Part shown: piece by piece, positions 1 to 5,098 of the stretch
How positions within the stretch are numbered: the stretch's first letter is position 1
Layout of the letters: each line of letters opens with the position of its first letter
Source of the DNA: an uncultured Collinsella sp.
Lineage (GTDB): Bacteria > Actinomycetota > Coriobacteriia > Coriobacteriales > Coriobacteriaceae
Direction: 5' to 3'
NCBI GenBank assembly: GCA_900547125.1
Contig: URFU01000124.1
Span: 1 to 5,098 of the forward strand
DNA: 5,098 nt
The notes under the pieces: generated by a model
What the model was told of the DNA's origin: nothing
The model's database searches: none
What the model saw: only the letters and a program-made list of their open reading frames with translations
Made by a program: the position numbers and the translations under genes

Positions 1-1457
1 ACCTGGTCTCCGTCGCAGCCGTCCTGGTGCTGTCGATTGTGACGGCCGGTGACGTCCTTATGAGCGGCGACACCGCGAGCGCTCTTGACCTGTGGTTCCA
101 CCTCGATTCGCTGGGCGCCATCTTTGTGCTGCTCATCGGCTTTATCGGTTTTCTTACGGGGCTGTTCTCGCTGCCCTATGTAAAGGCCGATATCGAGGAG
201 GGCTCCATGCCCGCCGAGCGCGCCAAGCAGTATTTTGCGCTGTTTAGTCTGTTTGTGTTCACCATGCTGCTCGCGTGCCTGTCCAACAACATGATCCTCA
301 CGTGGGCCGCCGTGGAGGCAACCACGCTTTCCACCGTGTTCCTCGTGGGTATCTACAAGAACAAGACGGCCCTCGAGGCTTCTTGGAAGTATGCGATGGT
401 CTGCACCGCCGGCGTGGCCTTTGGCCTGTTCGGTACGCTGCTGATCTACGCCAACGCCGCCGACGTGATTCCCAACGCCCACGAGGCCGCGTTCCTGTCG
501 TGCGTGCTGCCGTATGCCGACCAGTTCGACCCGACGCTCATGCGCCTCGCCTTTGCGTTTATCGTGATCGGCTTTGGCACCAAGGCCGGCCTGTTCCCCA
601 TGCACACTTGGCTGCCCGATGCCCACTCCCAGGCCCCGAGCCCCGTCTCGGCCCTGCTCTCGGGTGTTCTGCTTAAGTGCGCCATGCTCGTGATCATGCG
701 CTTCTATGGCTTTACCATTCAGGCCGTGGGCGCCGAGTATCCGCAACTTTTGCTGCTGATCGTCGGCACGCTGTCCATTTTGGTGGCGGCGCTCTCGATG
801 TTCCGTCAGGACGACCTCAAGCGCCGCTTTGCGTACTCGTCTGTGGAGAACGTGGGCGTTATCGCCCTGTGCCTGGGTATCGGTGGCCCGCTGGGTATCG
901 CCGCGGCCCTGCTGCACTGCGTGTTCCACGGCTTTACCAAGACGCTTGCCTTCTGCGTGTCCGGCAACATTCAGCATGCCTTTGGCACGCGTAGCCTGGC
1001 TAAGATCCAGGGTGTCGTCGAGGTTGCTCCCGCAACCGCCGCGCTCGCCGTCCTGGCGCTGCTCGGTCTTGGTGCCTTCCCGCCCATTGGCATGTTTATC
1101 TCTGAGTTCCTGACTTTTGTCGCCGGTGTTACCGCCGGTCCCATGTGGCTGGTCGTCGTGGTCGCCCTCGGTCTTACCGTGGCCATCTCCGCGCTCACCC
1201 GCATCGCACTCAAGTCGGTGTTCGGCCATGCGCCCCAGGGCATGGGCAAGCATGAGGCCCCGGCGCTCATGCTTATCCCCGAAATCATCCTGGCTGTCAT
1301 GATCTTGTGGTTTGGCATCGCCACCCCGCTGCCCCTCGTGCACGGTGTGGAGACTGCGACTGGCATCGTACTCGAGCAGGGCACCGAGGAACTTCACGCG
1401 ACGCCGATGTACCGCGCTGTGTTCGGTACCGAGACCGCTCAGAGCGAGGTGGAGTAA
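1..1457 (+). CDS. hyfF: Hydrogenase-4 subunit F, antiporter-like membrane protein (5' partial)
   Basis: This is a membrane subunit of the NuoL/M/N and Mrp-antiporter family (proton_antipo_M domain), thought to couple hydrogenase turnover to ion translocation. The frame is open from base 3, so the true start lies upstream; a GTG at 27 is the first start-like codon but sits inside a hydrophobic helix and is probably internal. About 484 codons are seen against about 526 in E. coli HyfF, so roughly 40 residues are missing. Counting from the GTG at 27, the hallmark charged residues of the ion path are present: E97 in the WAAVEATTLS helix, K186 in GTKAGLFPMHTWLPDAH, K217 in the next helix, and H297/K305 around HGFTKTLAF. 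The segment SSVENVG followed by LGIGGPLGI is very close to E. coli HyfF as I recall it. Many hydrophobic helices follow one another and no signal peptide is needed. It ends with TAA, 3 bases before hyfG. HyfB and HyfD are related, but the position and motifs favour HyfF. Confidence 0.93.
   Translation, partial: LVSVAAVLVLSIVTAGDVLMSGDTASALDLWFHLDSLGAIFVLLIGFIGFLTGLFSLPYVKADIEEGSMPAERAKQYFALFSLFVFTMLLACLSNNMILTWAAVEATTLSTVFLVGIYKNKTALEASWKYAMVCTAGVAFGLFGTLLIYANAADVIPNAHEAAFLSCVLPYADQFDPTLMRLAFAFIVIGFGTKAGLFPMHTWLPDAHSQAPSPVSALLSGVLLKCAMLVIMRFYGFTIQAVGAEYPQLLLLIVGTLSILVAALSMFRQDDLKRRFAYSSVENVGVIALCLGIGGPLGIAAALLHCVFHGFTKTLAFCVSGNIQHAFGTRSLAKIQGVVEVAPATAALAVLALLGLGAFPPIGMFISEFLTFVAGVTAGPMWLVVVVALGLTVAISALTRIALKSVFGHAPQGMGKHEAPALMLIPEIILAVMILWFGIATPLPLVHGVETATGIVLEQGTEELHATPMYRAVFGTETAQSEVE
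1451..1454 (+). promoter_or_regulatory. Ribosome binding site of hyfG
   Basis: GGAG (within AGGTGGAG, 1447-1454) lies 6 bases before the ATG at 1461 and inside the last codons of hyfF. It supports the ATG at 1461 as the start of hyfG and implies translational coupling. Confidence 0.75.
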
Positions 1458-1460
1458 CGA

Positions 1461-2057
1461 ATGATTGAAACTGAGAACAAGGTGTATGCCCGTCGCTGCG
1501 AGAGCCATGTCGAGGCCCTGCGCCGCGCCGTTCCGGGCTGCATCGAGAAGGTCGAGTGGCAGTGCGAGGACCAGCTGACGATTACCGTCAAGCAGGACAA
1601 GCTGCCCGAGGCTGTCCACTACCTGTACTACGAGCGCTACGGCTGGATTCCCGTGATCATCGGCAACGATGAGCGCAGCCTGTGCGGCCGTTACGCCGTG
1701 TACTACGTCATCTCCATGGAGGGAGAGGACCCCGGCTGGGTGACCGTGCGCACCGAGGTCGATCCCGCCAAGATGACGTTCCCGTCCGTGACGCCGTTCG
1801 TCCCCGCCTGCGTGTGGGGCGAGCGCGAGCTGCGCGATATGTTCGGCCTGATTCCCGAGGGCCTGCCCGATCGTCGTCGCCTGGTACTGCCCGACGATTG
1901 GCCCAGCGGCCTGTATCCGCTGCGCAAGGACTCCATGGACTACCGTTTCCGTCCCGCTCCCGCGAGTGACATGGAAAACTATGAGTTCTTGGCCGATACC
2001 AAGGGCAAGGAGACGACGCTCGTCCCCATGGGCCCGTTGCACATTACCTCCGACTAG
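1461..2057 (+). CDS. hyfG: HyfG N-terminal part, complex I 30 kDa (NuoC)-like domain
   Basis: The 198-residue product, as the DNA is written, is a soluble NuoC-like domain. The family signature is WGERELRDMFG at residues 119-129, followed by IPEGLPDRRRLVLPDDWP. In HycE/HyfG this domain is fused to the catalytic domain and docks it to the ferredoxin and small subunits on the cytoplasmic side of the membrane. The fragment continues past the 30 kDa domain into the first strand of the 49 kDa-like domain (MGPLHITSD) before stopping at TAG. It therefore carries a short piece that belongs to the next domain, which argues against a clean evolved split. If only this part is translated it carries no nickel ligands and cannot be catalytic. 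Identity is sure; whether it is a stand-alone protein is not. Confidence 0.85.
   Translation: MIETENKVYARRCESHVEALRRAVPGCIEKVEWQCEDQLTITVKQDKLPEAVHYLYYERYGWIPVIIGNDERSLCGRYAVYYVISMEGEDPGWVTVRTEVDPAKMTFPSVTPFVPACVWGERELRDMFGLIPEGLPDRRRLVLPDDWPSGLYPLRKDSMDYRFRPAPASDMENYEFLADTKGKETTLVPMGPLHITSD
2055..2057 (+). other. In-frame amber codon inside hyfG
   Basis: TAG is codon 199 of the hyfG frame and is followed by CCC. The flanking residues GPLHITSD and PGHFRLF are the conserved HycE/HyfG sequence, where a glutamate is expected between them. Coding continues in the same frame for 391 more codons. Confidence 0.95.
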
Positions 2058-2123
2058 CCCGGCCACTTCCGCCTGTTCGTCGAGGGCGAGACGATCGTCG
2101 ACGCCGACTACCGTCTGTTCTAC

Positions 2124-3233
2124 GTGCACCGCGGTATGGAGAAGGTCGCCGAGACGCGCCTGAACTATGACGCTGTGACGTTCCTCGCCGACCGCATCTG
2201 CGGCATCTGCGGCTGCGCCCACTCGGTGGCCTACGCCGAGGCCGTCGAGCGCGCCCAGGGCATCCATGTCCCGCCGCGCGCCCAGTACATCCGCGCTATC
2301 ATGCTCGAGGTCGAGCGCCTGCACTCGCATCTGCTCAACATTGGCCTGGCGTCGCACTACACGGGCTTCGATTCCGGCTTCCAGCAGTTCTTCCGCGTCC
2401 GCGAGAAGTCCATGGACCTGGCCGAGAAGCTCTCCGGTCACCGCAAGACCTACGGCCTCAACGTGATTGGCGGCGTGCGTCGCGACATTTTGGCCGAGCA
2501 GAAGCTCTCCACGCTCACGACCATCCACCAGCTGCGCTCCGAGGTTCAGGAACTCGTCGACGTGCTGCTCTCCACGCCCAACTTTATTGAGCGTACGAGC
2601 GGTATCGGTATCTTGGACCGCAAGATCGCACGTGACTTCTCGCCGGTCGGCCCGCTCATGCGTGGCTCGGGCTATGCCCGCGACGTGCGCTTTGACCATC
2701 CCTTCGACGGCTACGCCGATCCGGACGTCCAAAAGATGCACGCCGCCACGGCCGACACCTGCGATGCCTTCGGCCGTACCGCCGTCCGCATCCAGGAAGT
2801 CTACGATTCGATCGACATGATCGAGACCATGCTCGAGAACTGCCCGTCGGGTCCCATCCTCACCACGGATTGGGAGTACACCCCGCACAAGTACGCCATC
2901 GGCGCCACCGAGGCGCCGCGCGGCGAGGACGTGCACTGGGCCATGCTCGGCAACAACCAGAAGTGCTACCGCTGGCGCGCCAAGGCCGCCACGTACAGCA
3001 ACTGGCCGGTCCTGCGCTACATGTTCCGCGGCAACACCGTGGGCGACGCGGCGCTGATCGTCGGTTCGCTCGACCCGTGCTACTCCTGCACCGACCGCGT
3101 GACGGTGACCGATGTCGCCGCCAAGCGCGACCATGTGCTCGACAAGGAGCAGTTCGAGAACGTCTGGCGCGACAAGTCGCCGCTTGCGGGCGAGGGCACC
3201 ATGGCCGCTCCGCTCGATGAGGAGGCGCTCTAA
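2124..3233 (+). CDS. hyfG: HyfG C-terminal part, [NiFe] hydrogenase large-subunit domain
   Basis: This is the catalytic NuoD-like/[NiFe] large-subunit domain downstream of the amber codon. Coding similarity begins right after it (PGHFRLF, 2058). The coordinates here use the first start-like codon, GTG 2124; the first ATG is 2136. Neither has a Shine-Dalgarno sequence at proper distance, and both starts would remove the conserved PGHFRLF and DADYRLFY strands. Numbered from 2124, the L1 motif RICGICG carries C26 and C29, and the L2 motif DPCYSC carries C319 and C322; these four bind Ni and Fe. LEVERLHSHLLN, TGFDSGF and RKTYGLN are further family blocks. Family knowledge: HycE is cleaved C-terminally by HycI after an Arg just behind the L2 motif, and the matching TDR is present here. 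This is probably not an independent gene but the rest of hyfG, coupled to hyfH 1 base downstream. Confidence 0.75.
   Translation: MHRGMEKVAETRLNYDAVTFLADRICGICGCAHSVAYAEAVERAQGIHVPPRAQYIRAIMLEVERLHSHLLNIGLASHYTGFDSGFQQFFRVREKSMDLAEKLSGHRKTYGLNVIGGVRRDILAEQKLSTLTTIHQLRSEVQELVDVLLSTPNFIERTSGIGILDRKIARDFSPVGPLMRGSGYARDVRFDHPFDGYADPDVQKMHAATADTCDAFGRTAVRIQEVYDSIDMIETMLENCPSGPILTTDWEYTPHKYAIGATEAPRGEDVHWAMLGNNQKCYRWRAKAATYSNWPVLRYMFRGNTVGDAALIVGSLDPCYSCTDRVTVTDVAAKRDHVLDKEQFENVWRDKSPLAGEGTMAAPLDEEAL
3096..3101 (+). other. Predicted HycI-type C-terminal maturation cleavage site of HyfG
   Basis: In E. coli HycE the endopeptidase HycI cuts after the Arg of DPCYSCTDR and removes a 32-residue tail once nickel is inserted. 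The same TDR stands here (Arg codon 3096-3098, next residue Val 3099-3101). The tail to be removed would be 44 residues, longer than in E. coli. The site is predicted by analogy; no protease gene lies in this window. Confidence 0.6.
3219..3225 (+). promoter_or_regulatory. Ribosome binding site of hyfH
   Basis: GAGGAGG within the last codons of hyfG lies 9 bases before ATG 3235. It picks ATG 3235 over the longer upstream extension of the same frame, which would overlap hyfG by more than 100 bases. Confidence 0.8.
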
Positions 3234-3234
3234 T

Positions 3235-3951
3235 ATGCTGAAGCTTTGGAAGGTCAACGCCAAGGCCGGCGACGCGACGGTCAAATACCCGTTTGCGCCG
3301 TTCCCCACCAACAAGGACATGCGCGGCAAGCCCGAGCACAACGCCGAGCTCTGCATCGCCTGCGGTGCCTGCGGCGTGGCGTGCCCGGCCGATGCCATTC
3401 GCATGGACACCGACCTTGCGGCCGATACCATCACCTGGTCGATCGACTACGGTCGCTGCATCTTTTGCGGCCGCTGCGAGGAAGCCTGCCCCATGGAGGC
3501 CATCAAGCTCACCGAGGAGTTTGAGCTGGCCGTCATGAGCAAGGACGACCTCACCAGCAAGAGCGTCTATACGCTCGAGCACTGCTCGCGTTGCGGCAAG
3601 CCGTTTGCCCCGCACAAGGAGATCGACTACGCCAAGCGCCTGCTGCAAAAGACCGGCGGCATGGAGGCCATCCAGGCCGCCCGTACCGTCGGTATGTGCC
3701 AGGAGTGCAAGCGCGAGCTCGACGCCCTGCGCGCCGCCTCGGCCGTAAAGACCGGCAACGCGCACGGCATGGCTGCCAACGAGACGCTTGCGTCCGGTGA
3801 GCCCCAGGGTCCCGGTATGGAGTATCTGGGCGGCCACGGTGTGACCCCGGAGTATATCGCCCGCGAGCTCAACCCCGATGCGCCCGAGATCCCCGCTGGA
3901 CCTGCACCGGTCGAGGGCATCATCATGGATTTTGAAACGAAGGAGGAGTAA
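3235..3951 (+). CDS. hyfH: Hydrogenase-4 ferredoxin-like electron-transfer subunit HyfH (HycF-like)
   Basis: This is a cytoplasmic iron-sulfur subunit related to complex I NuoI, relaying electrons towards the small subunit HyfI. Two [4Fe-4S] motifs are visible in the 238 residues: CIACGACGVACP (C40, C43, C46, C50) and CIFCGRCEEACP (C75, C78, C81, C85). A second CxxC pair, HCSRCGKPFAPHKEID (C117, C120) and CQEC (C155, C158), follows. It is also found in HycF/HyfH and looks like a rubredoxin- or zinc-type site (inference). The N-terminus (MLKLWKV...YPFAPFP) matches the family. E. coli HycF/HyfH are about 180 residues, so this one has a tail of about 55-60 residues with no cysteine after C158, rich in Ala, Gly, Pro and Glu. 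It starts 1 base after hyfG stops and ends with TAA, 2 bases before hyfI. Confidence 0.93.
   Translation: MLKLWKVNAKAGDATVKYPFAPFPTNKDMRGKPEHNAELCIACGACGVACPADAIRMDTDLAADTITWSIDYGRCIFCGRCEEACPMEAIKLTEEFELAVMSKDDLTSKSVYTLEHCSRCGKPFAPHKEIDYAKRLLQKTGGMEAIQAARTVGMCQECKRELDALRAASAVKTGNAHGMAANETLASGEPQGPGMEYLGGHGVTPEYIARELNPDAPEIPAGPAPVEGIIMDFETKEE
3940..3948 (+). promoter_or_regulatory. Ribosome binding site of hyfI
   Basis: AAGGAGGAG overlaps the end of hyfH, with the AGGAGG core 7 bases before ATG 3954. It is the strongest Shine-Dalgarno sequence in the window and fixes the hyfI start. Confidence 0.85.
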
Positions 3952-3953
3952 CC

Positions 3954-4736
3954 ATGGCCGAACCCACGCTTTTGCCCGAGCGGCTTCAGTACCGCCCGAC
4001 CAAGATCGAGCTCGACGAGAGCATCGAGAAGGCCAAGGCGACCCTTCTTAAGAAGATCAAGCGCTCGGTGTACGTCTACCGTGTCGACTGCGGCGGCTGC
4101 AACGGCTGCGAGATCGAGATCTTCGGTTCCATCACTCCCGTCTTCGACGTCGAGCGCTTTGGCATCAAGGTCGTGCCCTCGCCCCGTCACGCCGATGTGC
4201 TGCTGTACACCGGTGCCGTGACGCGTGCCATGCGCATGCCGGCCCTGCGCGCCTTTGAGGCCGCACCCGATCCCAAGATCGTGGTGTCCTATGGCGCGTG
4301 CGGCTGCACCGGCGGCATCTTCTACGACAACTACTGCGTCTGGGGCGGCACGGACAAGATTCTGCCGGTCGATGTCTACATCCCCGGCTGCCCGCCCAGC
4401 CCCGCGCAGACCGTCTACGGCTTTGCCATGGCGCTCGGTCTGCTGGACCAAAAGCTCCATGCCGAGACCACGGTGGAGGCCGCCGGCGAGCAGGCCGATA
4501 TCCTGCACCCCGGCGTGCCGTACAAGCTGCGCGTTGCCATCGAGCGCGAAGCTCGCGCCATGAGCGGCTACCGTTACGGCCGCGACCTGGCCAATGAGTT
4601 TATGGATACGCTCGAGGGCGCGCCCAAGGGCGATATCCGCGGTGCTATGGCGCTACTCATCGACAAGCAGGACGATCCTCGTCGCGTTGAGGTCTACTCG
4701 GCGCTGCAGGATCTGGTGCTGGCCGGAGGTCGCTAG
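3954..4736 (+). CDS. hyfI: Hydrogenase-4 small subunit HyfI (HycG/NuoB-like)
   Basis: This is the group 4 [NiFe] hydrogenase small subunit, which holds the proximal [4Fe-4S] cluster next to the Ni-Fe site of HyfG. It belongs to the complex I 20 kDa (NuoB) family. It is 260 residues, against about 252-255 for E. coli HyfI/HycG, so full length. The likely cluster ligands are C49 and C52 in DCGGCNGCEIE, C116 in SYGACG and C146 in PGCPPSP. FGIKVVPSPRHAD, TGAVTRAMR, YCVWGGTDKI and GFAMALGLLDQK are family blocks. Cys118 in GACGCTGG is an extra cysteine where I recall Asn in E. coli HycG. There is no Tat signal, as expected for cytoplasm-facing group 4 enzymes. The gene ends with TAG directly abutting the ATG of the next gene, which is in the same frame; the normal length shows this TAG is a genuine stop. 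Confidence 0.96.
   Translation: MAEPTLLPERLQYRPTKIELDESIEKAKATLLKKIKRSVYVYRVDCGGCNGCEIEIFGSITPVFDVERFGIKVVPSPRHADVLLYTGAVTRAMRMPALRAFEAAPDPKIVVSYGACGCTGGIFYDNYCVWGGTDKILPVDVYIPGCPPSPAQTVYGFAMALGLLDQKLHAETTVEAAGEQADILHPGVPYKLRVAIEREARAMSGYRYGRDLANEFMDTLEGAPKGDIRGAMALLIDKQDDPRRVEVYSALQDLVLAGGR
4725..4730 (+). promoter_or_regulatory. Ribosome binding site of hyfJ/hycH
   Basis: GGAGGT within the last codons of hyfI, with GGAGG 7 bases before ATG 4737. It supports this start even though it gives an N-terminal extension relative to E. coli HycH. Confidence 0.75.
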
Positions 4737-5098
4737 ATGGAGCTCACGGACCGCTCTGGTTACTTTGCGGGTCCTGGCATGCTCGGCGGCTCCTTTGGCG
4801 ATGCCTCGCGCGCAAGCGACGAGGCCGCCGAGGGCGGCGCCGACCCCTGCCTGGGTCATGCGCCCGACCAGGTGGTCTTCTACGAGCTCACGCGTAAGTT
4901 TGTGGAGACCGAGGAAGACGTTCCCCAGGAGGCCTGCGACGTGCTGTACTACACGCTCGCCGTGGGCCACCACACCGGCGTGCTCGACTGCTTTGTCGAG
5001 GCCGGTTCCGAGCTCCAGCGCACGCAGGTGGCGCCCGAGGCCGACGCCATCACCTTTGCTGAGATCGCAGGGCACGAGGGCGTTTCAACCGCCACGAC
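4737..5098 (+). CDS. hyfJ: Formate hydrogenlyase maturation protein HyfJ/HycH family (3' partial)
   Basis: The frame is open from ATG 4737 to the window end (120 codons, no stop), so the gene is cut at its 3' side. Residues 46-85 match the start of E. coli HycH as I recall it: VVFYELTRKFVE, then LYYTLAVGHHTGVLDC (E. coli VVFSQLSRKF and VVYYSLAIGHHLGVIDC). HycH is needed for maturation of the formate-hydrogenlyase large subunit, but its biochemical role is not settled. E. coli HycH begins almost directly at the VVF block; here about 45 residues precede it, rich in Gly, Ala, Asp and Ser, with no recognised motif. The strong RBS and zero-base spacing to hyfI favour the ATG at 4737; ATG 4779 (codon 15) is the only nearby in-frame alternative. 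Whether it is HyfJ or HycH by subfamily cannot be decided; hyfJ is chosen from the operon order. Confidence 0.85.
   Translation, partial: MELTDRSGYFAGPGMLGGSFGDASRASDEAAEGGADPCLGHAPDQVVFYELTRKFVETEEDVPQEACDVLYYTLAVGHHTGVLDCFVEAGSELQRTQVAPEADAITFAEIAGHEGVSTAT

Larger units (their letters stand above)
1461..3233 (+). pseudogene. hyfG: Hydrogenase-4 large subunit HyfG (HycE-like), interrupted by in-frame TAG
   Basis: This is the catalytic [NiFe] subunit of hydrogenase-4/formate hydrogenlyase, reducing protons to H2. Read through, it has 590 codons, close to HycE/HyfG (about 570). It joins an N-terminal complex I 30 kDa (NuoC-like) domain, codons 1 to about 190, to a 49 kDa (NuoD-like) catalytic domain. 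Codon 199 (2055-2057) is TAG. The frame is the same before and after it, and no other stop or frameshift is seen. The four nickel-ligand cysteines are intact: C247 and C250 in RICGICG, C540 and C543 in DPCYSC. The recalled E. coli sequence reads SDEPGHF here, so GAG to TAG is the simplest change. The start is ATG 1461 with a good RBS; the end is TAA, 1 base before hyfH. Whether full-length protein is made cannot be told from the DNA: nonsense mutation, base-call error and readthrough are all open. The parts are annotated separately below. Confidence 0.8.
1..5098 (+). other. hyf-type hydrogenase operon segment (hyfF-G-H-I-J)
   Basis: All genes lie on one strand with gaps of 3, 1, 2 and 0 bases, and each RBS is embedded in the preceding gene. 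This indicates a single polycistronic transcript with translational coupling. Neither promoter nor terminator is in the window. Upstream hyfA-E and downstream maturation or formate dehydrogenase genes are expected outside it but cannot be seen. Confidence 0.85.

Noticed and set aside
27..29. GTG at 27 as the true start of hyfF
   Set aside because: The frame is open upstream to the window edge with hydrophobic, helix-like residues (LVSVAAVLVL), HyfF is normally about 40 residues longer, and no RBS precedes the GTG.
1682..1969. Overlapping + strand frames inside hyfG (and similar ones inside the other genes)
   Set aside because: They are Arg/Pro/Ala-rich shadows in the wrong frame of conserved genes, with no family features.
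2055..2057. Pyrrolysine or reassigned amber codon in hyfG
   Set aside because: TAG ends hyfI at its normal family length in the same window, there is no sign of pyl genes here, and glutamate rather than a special residue is expected at this site. It is kept only as a remote possibility under findings.
3112..3234. Upstream extension of the hyfH frame into hyfG
   Set aside because: It would overlap the conserved C-terminal coding of hyfG. The extension is Arg/Ser-rich shadow sequence, and ATG 3235 has a good RBS.
2860..3837. Long minus-strand open frame of 325 codons
   Set aside because: It lies antisense to hyfG and hyfH, which have clear family motifs. Long antisense frames are expected in GC-rich coding DNA, and its translation is low-complexity with no recognisable domain.
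3627..4508. Minus-strand open frame of 293 codons
   Set aside because: It is antisense to hyfH and hyfI, Gly/Ala/Val/Asp-rich, without motifs, and shows no RBS-supported operon on that strand.

Overview
This window is the 3' part of a hydrogenase-4 / formate-hydrogenlyase type operon (hyf/hyc family, group 4 [NiFe] hydrogenase). It reads entirely on the + strand, with no gene-free stretch longer than 3 bases. In order it carries hyfF (5' end outside the window), hyfG, hyfH, hyfI and hyfJ/hycH (3' end outside the window). Having an antiporter-like membrane subunit directly before the large subunit matches the E. coli hyf order F-G-H-I-J rather than hyc. The DNA is GC-rich with a strong G/C preference at third codon positions. 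Strong AGGAGG-type ribosome binding sites precede each new gene. Together with the hyf gene set, this suggests a fermentative high-GC gut bacterium, and a Collinsella-like member of the Coriobacteriia is my best guess. That placement is inference, not something the sequence proves.

Layout: 1-1457 HyfF, a proton-pumping/antiporter-like membrane protein. 1461-3233 HyfG, the [NiFe] large subunit with an N-terminal complex I 30 kDa-like domain, interrupted by an in-frame TAG at 2055-2057. 3235-3951 HyfH, a two-[4Fe-4S] ferredoxin subunit with an extra zinc-type CxxC pair. 3954-4736 HyfI, the small subunit carrying the proximal FeS cluster. 4737-5098 HyfJ/HycH, a maturation or accessory protein cut by the window end. 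Intergenic gaps are 3, 1, 2 and 0 bases, so this is one translationally coupled transcript. Its promoter must lie upstream of the window. No terminator, RNA gene, repeat, CRISPR array or mobile element is visible.

How the parts work together (family knowledge): electrons, usually from a formate dehydrogenase encoded elsewhere, pass through the HyfH ferredoxin clusters to the HyfI proximal cluster. From there they reach the Ni-Fe site in HyfG, where protons are reduced to H2. Antiporter-like subunits such as HyfF may couple this to ion movement across the membrane.

The main anomaly is the amber codon in hyfG. It stands where the E. coli homologues, as I recall them, have glutamate (GPLHITSD-E-PGHFRLF), so one base change from GAG explains it. 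Both halves are otherwise intact, in the same frame and well conserved. It lies close to the junction between the 30 kDa-like and 49 kDa-like domains. A recent nonsense mutation, a sequencing error, stop-codon readthrough and a functional split are all possible. The downstream half has no convincing start signal, and TAG also serves as a normal stop for hyfI in this window. A recent mutation or a base-call error is therefore the most economical reading.
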